From Asinibacterium sp. OR53 (GTDB lineage Bacteria; Bacteroidota; Bacteroidia; Chitinophagales; Chitinophagaceae): DNA of 64,000 nt. This document shows positions 56,318 to 64,000 of this stretch, in pieces. Where the stretch lies: assembly GCF_000515315.1 (NCBI RefSeq), contig NZ_KI911562.1, positions 1,446,505-1,510,504 of the forward strand. Direction: 5' to 3'. Under the pieces are notes generated by a model. The model did not search any database. It saw nothing but the letters and a program-made list of their open reading frames with translations, and had not been told where the DNA came from. A program made the position numbers and the translations under genes. The first letter of the stretch is position 1. The number at the start of each line of letters is the position of its first letter.

Positions 56318-57613
56318 ATGAAAAAGATAATTTCCATCACCATATATAGCAGCCTTGCAGCCTTATTGATCCAGGCAACGGGTTGTAAAAAAGATTATAC
56401 AAACCCCAATGCGGCTACGTCAACACAGGTATTGAGTTCGGCAAAGGGATTGGTTGGCGTAGTAGTGGGTATTCAAAAAACATATACGGCGAACGTAGCT
56501 TACGGAATGTCCGATGCAACAGGATTGGTTACCAATGAAACTTTCCTGCTCAATCCGGGTAATACTTCCGAACTGCAGTTTTCAACCGGCGGCACGGCAG
56601 TGGATGGTACCAATGGTTTGTTGGGTAATGTATGGACATCGGCATCTAAAGTGATTTACGATGCCAATAATGTGATCATTGCCGCCTCACAGTTGAGTGA
56701 TAAAGGATATGCCAGCGGACTGATCGGCTATGCTTCGATCCTGAAAGCGCTCTCTATCGGATGCATGGCTGGTTATTGGGAGAAAGTGCCTGATACCATT
56801 GGCATCAACAATACTACTTTCTCTGATCGCATGACAGGTTATGCACGCGCTATCGCTGCGATCGACAAAGCGATCACCACCATCAATGCCAATGCGATCA
56901 GCAATACTTTCCTTACCGATTTACCTGCGGGCGTTGACATTGTAAATACCCTTTATGCGCTGAAAGCCAGGTACCAGTTGTTCAGTAATAATTATGCAGG
57001 TGCATTAGCTGCCGCCAACATGGTGGATCTGAGTAAAAAATCGGTCTTTAATTTTGAAGCGGCCAATCCGAATCCAGTTTTCAATGCGGTTACTTCTACC
57101 AATAACGTGTATCAGCCGGTAGATTCCACGTTGGGGTTGCCGGCTTCCATTGTGCCTGATCTGAGCGATAAGCGGGTTTCGTTCTATACTACCGTCAATG
57201 CTACCATCAATCCACGTTTCCGTCTCAATGGTTTTTGGAACAGCGCTACTATGGCCATACCATTGTATTATCCAGGTGAAATAAGCCTCATCAAGGCAGA
57301 AGCTTATGCCCGCCAATCGACCCCCGACCTGGTCAATGGTATCGTTGAGTTGAACAAGGTGGTTACCAAGAAGCCTGCTAATGATGCGTTGGGTATAGGG
57401 GCAGACCTTCCCCCGGTAGCGCCTGTAACGGCGGCCGACCTGTTGCTGCAGATATACCGGAACCGTTGTATTGAGTTATACCTCTCGGGTATGAAACTGG
57501 AAGATATGCGGCGTTTTGGAAGGCCCACCAGTGAACGTAAACGCAACCTGTTCCCTTATCCTTTCCGTGAAAGAGACAGCAATGCGAATACGCCGGCTGA
57601 CCCGGTATTCTAA
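56318..57613 (+). CDS. SusD/RagB-type surface lipoprotein
   Basis: A 431-residue nutrient-binding lipoprotein paired with SusC, with signal ending LIQATGC (cysteine 23). Helical repeats of the TPR type are seen (GYASGLIGYASILKALSIGC, MTGYARAIAAIDKAITTINA), and the C-terminal part has the usual RNRCIELYLSGMKLEDMRRF. Shorter than many SusD proteins, in line with the SusD_1-like small group. Forms the lid of the SusC barrel. A strong terminator follows. Confidence 0.93.
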   Translation: MKKIISITIYSSLAALLIQATGCKKDYTNPNAATSTQVLSSAKGLVGVVVGIQKTYTANVAYGMSDATGLVTNETFLLNPGNTSELQFSTGGTAVDGTNGLLGNVWTSASKVIYDANNVIIAASQLSDKGYASGLIGYASILKALSIGCMAGYWEKVPDTIGINNTTFSDRMTGYARAIAAIDKAITTINANAISNTFLTDLPAGVDIVNTLYALKARYQLFSNNYAGALAAANMVDLSKKSVFNFEAANPNPVFNAVTSTNNVYQPVDSTLGLPASIVPDLSDKRVSFYTTVNATINPRFRLNGFWNSATMAIPLYYPGEISLIKAEAYARQSTPDLVNGIVELNKVVTKKPANDALGIGADLPPVAPVTAADLLLQIYRNRCIELYLSGMKLEDMRRFGRPTSERKRNLFPYPFRERDSNANTPADPVF

Positions 57614-57632
57614 ACGAAACAGGAAGAATCAT

Positions 57633-57666
57633 AATAAAAAGAGCTCTTTAAAGGGCTCTTTTTATT
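57633..57666. terminator. Terminator after the SusCD operon
   Basis: AATAAAAAGAGCTCTTT pairs fully with AAAGGGCTCTTTTTATT (one wobble), 17 bases per arm; the A-rich left and T-rich right sides make it work in either direction. It separates SusD from the hybrid kinase. Confidence 0.8.
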
Positions 57667-57686
57667 ATTTGAAGTAATTTCCCTCC

Positions 57687-60600
57687 ATGTTTAGATCAAT
57701 GCCGTTTAAATTATACTTAGGCCTGGGCATAGCCGTTTTACTCGTGCTGACAGTAGGATATGTGTCCATTACTTCCATGCAACGGGAAGAAAAGGAAGCA
57801 AAATTGGTGACACATTCCAATAAGGTGATCAATTTGGTGAGGCAGATACGTCACGAAATATCCCAACTGAGGAGCGCACGCAGGGTTTACTGGGCAACCG
57901 GCGACTACCATTATATGGAACCCTGGGAAAAAGTAAGTACCACTATTCCAACGCAATTGGACCAACTGGCAGAAATGGTTTCCGACGATGCAGTACAGAC
58001 TCGGAATGTACAACGCCTCGATGCCCAGATATCCCATGTATTGACTTATTGGGCTCATGAAGGGAAAGTGGATCTGAATGCCGGAAAAGATGCTGAAGTG
58101 CGATTGCTGGTAGAAGAAGAAAAAAGACTGGATGATGTATACGCACAGTTCGAGCTGACGAAAGGAGAAGAGCAAAGGATACTGTTGATGAGAGAAAATG
58201 AAGTGACCCAATACAACCGGCAAACAAGAACGATCCTGTACGTTGGGGTCGCTATACTGTTGCTGATTGTATTACTACTGGTTAATTCCATTCTGCAGGT
58301 ACTCAGGAGCCGTTACAAGGCAGGCAAAATACTGCAAAGCAACCTGGATGAAATGGCAAAACTCAACCAGGTGGCATACGATAAAAACTGGACACTCGAG
58401 GGCTTCAGTTATGTGAATAACAGGATACAATGGGTTGAGTCCACACAGGTGCTGGCTGATAAAATCATTCATGCACTTGTTGAATACCTGGAAGTGCCTG
58501 CCGGCGCTATTTATTTTTTCAAAGAAGAAGAGCAGGAGCTGGAGATGGTAGCGGCCGTATCTGTAGGAAGGGCTTCCATCAAAAAATTCAAACTGGGCGA
58601 AGGCATTGTAGGAAATGCCGCCATGCAGAAAATGCCCAGCCTCATCAAACATATCCCTCCTTCTTATTGGCGGGTGGTTACCGGTTTGGGCGAGATCACC
58701 GGTAACGGACAGATCATGTGTGTTCCCTTATGGGTAAATGGAGAGTTGAAAGGATTGATTGAACTGGGTTGTTTCGATAGTTTCACACCGCTTCAACAAA
58801 CCTTGCTGAATAATATCGGCGATATGCTGGGAACTGCCATCAACTCTGCCCAGGCCCGCGATAAAATAGAGACCCTTTTACAGGAAGTGCAGGAGCAGCA
58901 GGAAGAATTACAGCAAGCCAACGACGAATTGAGCCGGCAAACCGAAGAGTTGCTGGCTTCTGAAGAAGAACTACGAGCGCAGGAAAACGAGCTCAAGCAG
59001 GTCAATATTGAATTGAATGAGCGCAACAACTTAATAGAAGAAGCCAGGAAAAACCTGTCGGTCAAAGCAAAAGAACTGGAAGCATCGAGCCGGTATAAGT
59101 CGGAATTCCTGGCCAATATGTCGCACGAACTGAGAACTCCATTGAACAGCATCCTGATACTGGCCAAGCTGATGTCCGATAATAAAGATGGGAACCTTAC
59201 CAACAAGCAGGTAGAATACGCTACGATCATTGGTAAATCGGGTAAAGATTTGTTGGCGCTGATCAATAACATACTGGACCTATCAAAGATCGAAGCGGGT
59301 AAAATAGAACTGGAAATAGAAGATGTAGTCTTGAAGGATGTAAAGTCAGACCTGGAACAACTGTTCAAAATAGTGGCTTCGGAGAAAAAAGTGCAACTGA
59401 ACATTGAGATGGCCAAAACAGCGCCCAAACAAATTCGTTCCGATAAACAAAAACTGGAACAGGTATTGAAAAACCTGCTCTCCAATGCCTTTAAGTTTAC
59501 TCCGGCAGGCGGATCTATTTCGGTTGCAATCGGAAACAAGAACCAGTTCCAGGAAGATTGGCTGGAGATCAGTGTATCAGACACAGGCATAGGCATATCA
59601 GATGATAAACAACAACTGATCTTCGAAGCTTTCCAGCAGGCAGACGGTTCTACGAGCAGGAAATACGGCGGTACCGGATTGGGATTGTCGATCAGCAAGG
59701 AGCTGGTAAGACTGCTGGGCGGTAAAATTGAAGTGTTCAGCGAAGAAGGGAAAGGAAGCACTTTTACCTTGATGCTTCCGCGCGTATTTGAAATGAAAAA
59801 CGAGGAAAAAGTTCCTGAAGAAGTAGCGCTGTTGAAGGCTTATGAAGCCAGCGAGGAATCACAACTGGAAGACGATAAGACCCATATCGGTCCGGACGAT
59901 AAAGTGATGCTCATCATAGAAGACGATGTGAATTTCGCAACCATCACCCGTGATTTCGCCCGGGAGAAAGGATACAAAGTGATCATGGCACTGAGAGGTG
60001 ATATCGGGTTCTTATATGCCAAACGATTCAAACCAACGGCCATCATACTCGATATCCAGTTGCCCGTCATGGATGGATGGACCCTGCTTAAAAAATTCAA
60101 AGCAGATGCCGAATTGAAAGATATTCCTGTACACATCATTTCTGCTTTTGATGATAACAGGCTCAAACATGCCGGCGTACTGGCTTACCTGAAAAAGCCG
60201 GTAGATATGGAAGGCCTGGAGCAGGCGTTCGGATTGATATCGAAGCACATTGACGCGGATGAGAAAAAAATACTGATCGTATCTGACAATCATTTCCATG
60301 AAGAAGAACTGGAGCACCTGTTCAAAGAAAAAGACCACCAGGTTTCTTTTGAGCAGGTACGCTCGATACAATCGGCTGCAGAGAAGATTGCCGTGAGCAA
60401 GTATGATTGTGTGATTGTGAATGTAGAACAAAACATCGATATCCATGCAGCACAGCAGATGAGCGAACAACTGCATAACAAGGAACTGCCACTGATCATT
60501 TACCTCGATGAGGACATCAGTTCGGAAGAAGAACTGCAATTGCGGAAAATATCGGATGTTATTGTAAGGCATTCCGGAACAGCCAACAGCAGGCTGATCG

Positions 60601-61061
60601 ATGAGCTTGAGTTGTTCCTGTATAAAATGCATGAGTTAGACCATAAAACAACGCCGGCTGTGCACACTTCCGTTGCTGCGAATGTTTCCCTGCAACAAAA
60701 AAAGATATTGGTGGTAGACGATGATATGCGCAATGTATTTGCATTGAGTGCGGTACTGGAATCGAACCAGATGGAAGTGGTCATTGCCAGTGACGGTAAA
60801 GAGTCGCTCGACCAATTGAAAAAACATAAAGACATTGACCTGGTATTGATGGACATCATGATGCCGGAAATGGATGGCTATGAAGCGATGAAATTGATCA
60901 GGAACGATTTGAAATTGACACTTCCCATCATAGCGGTTACCGCCAAAGCCATGGTGGGCGACAGGGAAAAATGTATTGCAGCAGGTGCATCGGATTACAT
61001 AGCCAAACCATTGGATATGCAAAAACTGCTTTCACTCATGCGGGTTTGGTTAACCAAATAA
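57687..61061 (+). CDS. Hybrid histidine kinase with GAF and three receiver domains
   Basis: A 1124-residue multi-domain sensor. TM1 at 8-28, an extracytoplasmic CHASE3-like four-helix region, TM2 at about 183-205, a GAF domain (about 245-390), a glutamate-rich coiled coil (390-468), HisKA with H480 (NMSHELRTPLNSIL), HATPase with TGIGISDDKQQ and GGTGLGLSISKEL, then REC1 (D789, LDIQLPVMDGW), a degenerate REC2 (N912 where the aspartate should be, in IVNVEQN) and REC3 (D1056, LMDIMMPEMDGY). CheR follows one base later and a receiver-kinase after that. Relatives in Bacteroidota often control stress or biofilm responses; here the signal is unknown. Confidence 0.93.
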   Translation: MFRSMPFKLYLGLGIAVLLVLTVGYVSITSMQREEKEAKLVTHSNKVINLVRQIRHEISQLRSARRVYWATGDYHYMEPWEKVSTTIPTQLDQLAEMVSDDAVQTRNVQRLDAQISHVLTYWAHEGKVDLNAGKDAEVRLLVEEEKRLDDVYAQFELTKGEEQRILLMRENEVTQYNRQTRTILYVGVAILLLIVLLLVNSILQVLRSRYKAGKILQSNLDEMAKLNQVAYDKNWTLEGFSYVNNRIQWVESTQVLADKIIHALVEYLEVPAGAIYFFKEEEQELEMVAAVSVGRASIKKFKLGEGIVGNAAMQKMPSLIKHIPPSYWRVVTGLGEITGNGQIMCVPLWVNGELKGLIELGCFDSFTPLQQTLLNNIGDMLGTAINSAQARDKIETLLQEVQEQQEELQQANDELSRQTEELLASEEELRAQENELKQVNIELNERNNLIEEARKNLSVKAKELEASSRYKSEFLANMSHELRTPLNSILILAKLMSDNKDGNLTNKQVEYATIIGKSGKDLLALINNILDLSKIEAGKIELEIEDVVLKDVKSDLEQLFKIVASEKKVQLNIEMAKTAPKQIRSDKQKLEQVLKNLLSNAFKFTPAGGSISVAIGNKNQFQEDWLEISVSDTGIGISDDKQQLIFEAFQQADGSTSRKYGGTGLGLSISKELVRLLGGKIEVFSEEGKGSTFTLMLPRVFEMKNEEKVPEEVALLKAYEASEESQLEDDKTHIGPDDKVMLIIEDDVNFATITRDFAREKGYKVIMALRGDIGFLYAKRFKPTAIILDIQLPVMDGWTLLKKFKADAELKDIPVHIISAFDDNRLKHAGVLAYLKKPVDMEGLEQAFGLISKHIDADEKKILIVSDNHFHEEELEHLFKEKDHQVSFEQVRSIQSAAEKIAVSKYDCVIVNVEQNIDIHAAQQMSEQLHNKELPLIIYLDEDISSEEELQLRKISDVIVRHSGTANSRLIDELELFLYKMHELDHKTTPAVHTSVAANVSLQQKKILVVDDDMRNVFALSAVLESNQMEVVIASDGKESLDQLKKHKDIDLVLMDIMMPEMDGYEAMKLIRNDLKLTLPIIAVTAKAMVGDREKCIAAGASDYIAKPLDMQKLLSLMRVWLTK

Positions 61062-61062
61062 T

Positions 61063-61887
61063 ATGCTATCCAAACTGCAGATAACCCATACAGAGATAAA
61101 GACCGTACTCGACCTGCTGTACCGGCAGTATGGGTACGATTTTTCGAATTATACCAAAGCATCTTTGCGCAGGCGATTACAGAAATTGATGTACGATAAG
61201 AAAACGGATACGGGGGCAGCGCTGATAGCCATGCTCACAACGAATCCCGAAACCTTCAGCGACCTGCTGGAAGTGCTCACGGTGAATGTAACAGAAATGT
61301 TCCGCGATCCCCCCTTTTTCAAAACTTTACGGGAGAAAGTGATACCGGTACTGGCGTCTTATCCAGCCATCAAAATCTGGCATGCCGGCTGTGCCACGGG
61401 GGAAGAGGTATACTCTACGTGTATCTTGTTATACGAAGCAGGGTTACTGCATCGCTCCCGCATTTATGCAACGGACATTAACCCGGCGAATGTTGAAAAA
61501 GCTGCATCAGGCATTTTGTCGTTGAGTCGGATGAAGGGAAACACTTCGAATTACCTGCAATCCGGAGGTATTCACGATTTTTCCGATTATTATACTGCCA
61601 TGTATGATAAAGTGATCATTAGAAAAGATATCAGGGAAAGGGTAGTATTCCAGCAACACAGCCTGGTTACGGACGGCTCTTTCAACGAGTTCCAGCTCAT
61701 TTTCTGCAGGAATGTAATGATTTATTTTGATAAGGCTTTACAGAACAATGTGGTGAAACTTTTTTATGACAGCCTGATACCGCTGGGATTCCTGGCGCTG
61801 GGTATGAAAGAATCCCTGCTTTTTTCAGAGGTGCAGGACTGCTTTGAAATGTTTGATGCGGGAGTTAAAATATTCAGGAAGCAATAA
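61063..61887 (+). CDS. CheR-type protein-glutamate methyltransferase
   Basis: A 274-residue SAM-dependent enzyme. An N-terminal CheR helix bundle (about 1-80, RRRLQKLMYDKK) leads to the Rossmann methyltransferase part with the SAM motif HAGCATGEEVYS and the later CRNVMIYFDKALQ. It normally methylates chemoreceptor glutamates, but no MCP or CheB is here; instead it is next to a hybrid kinase with a glutamate-rich coiled coil, which could be the target. It starts one base after the kinase stop, so they form one operon. Confidence 0.93.
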   Translation: MLSKLQITHTEIKTVLDLLYRQYGYDFSNYTKASLRRRLQKLMYDKKTDTGAALIAMLTTNPETFSDLLEVLTVNVTEMFRDPPFFKTLREKVIPVLASYPAIKIWHAGCATGEEVYSTCILLYEAGLLHRSRIYATDINPANVEKAASGILSLSRMKGNTSNYLQSGGIHDFSDYYTAMYDKVIIRKDIRERVVFQQHSLVTDGSFNEFQLIFCRNVMIYFDKALQNNVVKLFYDSLIPLGFLALGMKESLLFSEVQDCFEMFDAGVKIFRKQ

Positions 61888-61906
61888 CTATTTTATGTTT
61901 TGAAAT

Positions 61907-63019
61907 ATGCAATCAAAAGAAACCTTGCAAGAATTCACTATCCTGTTGGTAGACGACCGGCCGGAAAACCTGATCTCACTGGAAGAGTTACTCATACAAC
62001 CCGGACGGCGCTTCCTCAAAGCGCAATCGGGCAATGAGGCTTTGCGGCTGGTCTTGAAACACGAAAACATCGGCCTGATCATGCTCGATGTGCAGATGCC
62101 TGATATGGATGGGTTTGAAGTGGCACGTATTCTCAAATCGAATGCAAAGACAAAAGATATCTCTATCATCTTTGTAACGGCTTTGAGCAGGGAAGAACAT
62201 TTTATACTGAAAGGTTTTGAAGAAGGCGCTGTTGATTATCTATCCAAGCCACTCGATATTAACGTGGTAAGGGCTAAAGTGAATGTATTCGAACAACTGT
62301 ATTTTCACCAGGTAGAATTAAAGTCTACTCTCTCGGAACTCAAGCGGATCAACAAACGACTGGAACAATTCGTTTACATCGTTTCCCATGATCTCAAGTC
62401 GCCCCTGTCTTCCATGATGCTCCTGATGGAACTGATCAGGGAAGATGAACTGGTAATGGCCAATCCCGAGTTAAAAGAAAACATCGACCTGTTGCACGGC
62501 GCATCCGGGCGCTTATCGAATATGATCGCTTCCTTGTTGGAACATTCACGTACCAGTCTGGCAAATCATGCAATCGAGGAAGTGAACACCAGCGAGTTGG
62601 TGCGGGAAGTAGTGGCGCTCCTGTTCCCACCCGATCAGATGACCATTAACATACGGGAACCCTTGCCTGTAATCAATACCCATAAGATCGGCTTGCAACA
62701 AGTATTCCAGAACCTGCTGAGCAACGCCATCAAATACAACGACAAAGAAAAAGGAATCATCGAGATAGGCGCGTCTGACAAAGGTCATTGGGTAGAATTC
62801 TATGTCAAAGACAACGGACCGGGCATCGCTGATAACGACCAGGAACGGATCTTTAAATTATTTGAAACGACGGCACATCATTCTTCGCGCGACAGTAGCA
62901 CAGGCATCGGATTGAATCTCCTGAAAGTATTGGTAGAAGAGCAGGGAGGAAAGATCTGGGTAGACTCGGTGAAAGACGAAGGCAGCACTTTTTATTTTGA
63001 ATGGGAAAAGAACCACTGA
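61907..63019 (+). CDS. Receiver-histidine kinase (REC-HisKA-HATPase)
   Basis: A 370-residue soluble protein with an N-terminal receiver (D61 in LIMLDVQMPDMDG, lysine in VDYLSKPL), a connecting coiled coil and a kinase core: H161 in YIVSHDLKSPLSS, N-box NLLSNAIKYNDK, and GTGL-type box STGIGLNLLKVL. It likely receives phosphate from the hybrid kinase and relays it, or is switched by it. It is the last gene of this signalling operon, 19 bases after CheR. Confidence 0.93.
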   Translation: MQSKETLQEFTILLVDDRPENLISLEELLIQPGRRFLKAQSGNEALRLVLKHENIGLIMLDVQMPDMDGFEVARILKSNAKTKDISIIFVTALSREEHFILKGFEEGAVDYLSKPLDINVVRAKVNVFEQLYFHQVELKSTLSELKRINKRLEQFVYIVSHDLKSPLSSMMLLMELIREDELVMANPELKENIDLLHGASGRLSNMIASLLEHSRTSLANHAIEEVNTSELVREVVALLFPPDQMTINIREPLPVINTHKIGLQQVFQNLLSNAIKYNDKEKGIIEIGASDKGHWVEFYVKDNGPGIADNDQERIFKLFETTAHHSSRDSSTGIGLNLLKVLVEEQGGKIWVDSVKDEGSTFYFEWEKNH

Positions 63020-63020
63020 T

Positions 63021-63632
63021 CTACTTGTAATCAGACATCTGCAACCGCTCATTACAAAAATCATATTCCAGCGGATCGTTACTGCTTACAATAACGAGTT
63101 TGTTACCGGCATATTCGCCTATCAGCCTGTGATATAATGCATAGCCGGCCTTGTCGAGATTGGTACAAGGCTCGTCGAGCAACAGCAGCGGAACATCGGA
63201 AAAAAAAGCCTGCGCCAGTTTGATACGTTGTTTCATGCCGCTGCTGTAATAGCGGATCTGTTTGTGTGCCGCGTGTGGTAATTCCACTTTGTCCAGTATC
63301 GTTGCTGCATCCAATGCCATGGGTTTGAAAGACGCATGAAAAGAAAGAAATTCCAGCGCCGTCATTTCTTCTATCAATTCCAGGTAGGGTGCTGCCATGG
63401 CCAGTTGCTGGTAGATGGTATCACCGGCTATGTTTTTGTTCTGCTGTGTATAAACGCAGTCGCCGGTGCTGAGGGTAATACTTCCGGCAATGGATTGGAG
63501 CAAGGTACTCTTACCGCTTCCGTTAGCGCCGGTAATCGCATACGCACTACCGGTCTCTAACCGGTAGTTGACGCCACGAAATATCCAATCCCGGTTAAAC
63601 CTTTTTCCAGCATTGGATAATTCAATGATCAT
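63021..63632 (-). CDS. ABC transporter ATP-binding protein
   Basis: A 203-residue ATPase from the ATG at 63632 (MIIELSNAGKRFNRDWIFRG); a longer start at 63677 would overlap lpxA. Walker A GANGSGKST (35-43), signature SSGMKQRIKLAQAF, Walker B LLLLDEPCTNLD (D153, E154), and a H-loop replaced by VSSNDPLEYD, lacking the usual histidine, so hydrolysis may be weak. It is read after lpxA with 25 bases between. The permease partner is not in the window. Its short size resembles CcmA-like ATPases. Confidence 0.88.
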   Translation of the reverse strand: MIIELSNAGKRFNRDWIFRGVNYRLETGSAYAITGANGSGKSTLLQSIAGSITLSTGDCVYTQQNKNIAGDTIYQQLAMAAPYLELIEEMTALEFLSFHASFKPMALDAATILDKVELPHAAHKQIRYYSSGMKQRIKLAQAFFSDVPLLLLDEPCTNLDKAGYALYHRLIGEYAGNKLVIVSSNDPLEYDFCNERLQMSDYK

Positions 63633-63657
63633 ATCTGTATTTGCTAGTTTTCTAACG

Positions 63658-64000
63658 TTAGTCTTCGTCGCTACCACCTTTTACATAACGTTTGATGATA
63701 CCTCTTCCGCTTTCCCGGATAAACGTTACGATCTCGTCGCGCTCATCGCTGGCTGTCACTTCTTCTTCAATGAATTCGAGCGCCTGTGTGGTATTGAAAC
63801 CTTTGTTGAAAATAATGCGGTAGATATCCAGTATATGGTTGATGCGTTCCAGTTCAAAGCCGCGGCGCTTGAGGCCTACGCTGTTCACACCACCATAACT
63901 GAGCGGGGTGCGTACAGCTTTGATATAAGGAGGTACGTCTTTACTAACAAGACTACCACCGGCAATATAAGCGTGCTGACCAATATTTACGAACTGGTGA
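63658..64000 (-). CDS. lpxA: LpxA, UDP-GlcNAc acyltransferase, C-terminal part (partial)
   Basis: The gene runs out of the window; its last 113 residues are visible. The left-handed beta-helix portion NIGQHAYIAGGSLVSKDVPP carries hexapeptide repeats with the histidine of HAYIAGG, and the following helical end RTPLSYGGVNSVGLKRRGF then ERINHILDIYRIIF is diagnostic of LpxA. It catalyses the first acylation of lipid A synthesis. A trailing acidic tail (GGSDED) completes it. Confidence 0.92.
   Translation of the reverse strand, partial: HQFVNIGQHAYIAGGSLVSKDVPPYIKAVRTPLSYGGVNSVGLKRRGFELERINHILDIYRIIFNKGFNTTQALEFIEEEVTASDERDEIVTFIRESGRGIIKRYVKGGSDED

Noticed and set aside
58793..59761. 322-codon serine/leucine-rich minus-strand frame
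   Set aside because: Mirror frame of the hybrid kinase core, whose codon bias leaves the antisense open; composition is unlike a real protein.

Overview
The window looks like the chromosome of a Bacteroidota bacterium, most likely of the Chitinophagaceae type. The evidence is a SusC/SusD pair, a DUF3098 gene between ftsX and uppP, DUF3108, DUF1634 and PF06439 (3-keto-disaccharide hydrolase) proteins, a Bacteroidota-style leuS, frequent promoter boxes of the form TTTG-N19-21-TAnnTTTG very close to start codons, and almost no Shine-Dalgarno sequences. I see no tRNA, rRNA, CRISPR array or prophage. Both ends are cut: a 2-hydroxyacid dehydrogenase 3' end on the left and an lpxA 3' end on the right.

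Layout. 1-9 kb is housekeeping: greA behind a terminator-like leader, a HIT protein, ruvC, two envelope proteins, a zinc-ribbon membrane protein, an MBL hydrolase/MFS pair, uppP-DUF3098-ftsX. 8.8-17 kb: leuS, a secreted DPP IV peptidase, a MarR/NmrA pair with shared operators, ruvB and an OmpR-type regulator. 17-20.8 kb is the disturbed accessory part: a 22-bp periodic repeat array, an IS3-family element sitting inside a small membrane-protein gene that can be rebuilt exactly, a DUF2975-XRE pair, and decayed fragments including a relic of the recQ 3' end. 20.8-28.9 kb: katG, recQ, a copper-type P-ATPase, tsaE and alanine dehydrogenase. 29-35.6 kb is a GntR-linked RND efflux operon. 35.7-37.2 kb holds an acyl-carrier-like protein without its serine and a TauE/DUF1634 pair. 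37.2-42.2 kb is a cluster around extracytoplasmic sugar chemistry (PF06439 hydrolase, exported Gfo/Idh/MocA oxidoreductase, SUMF1-like protein, ApbE, exported TIM-barrel isomerase). 42.3-49.5 kb is a second RND system led by its own two-component pair. 49.6-51.1 kb: EamA-like and YncE-like proteins. 51.1-57.6 kb links anhydro-N-acetylmuramic acid kinase divergently to a DeoR regulator and SusC/SusD. 57.7-63 kb is a hybrid histidine kinase, CheR and receiver-kinase cluster with no CheB. The end holds an ABC ATPase and lpxA.

How genes may work together: the anmK/DeoR/SusCD block reads as uptake and first phosphorylation of a cell-wall sugar under one repressor with three visible binding repeats. 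The 37-42 kb block reads as oxidation, cleavage and isomerisation of a sugar outside the cytoplasm. Both are inferences from domain families and gene order. All calls are from reading sequence; no database search was run.
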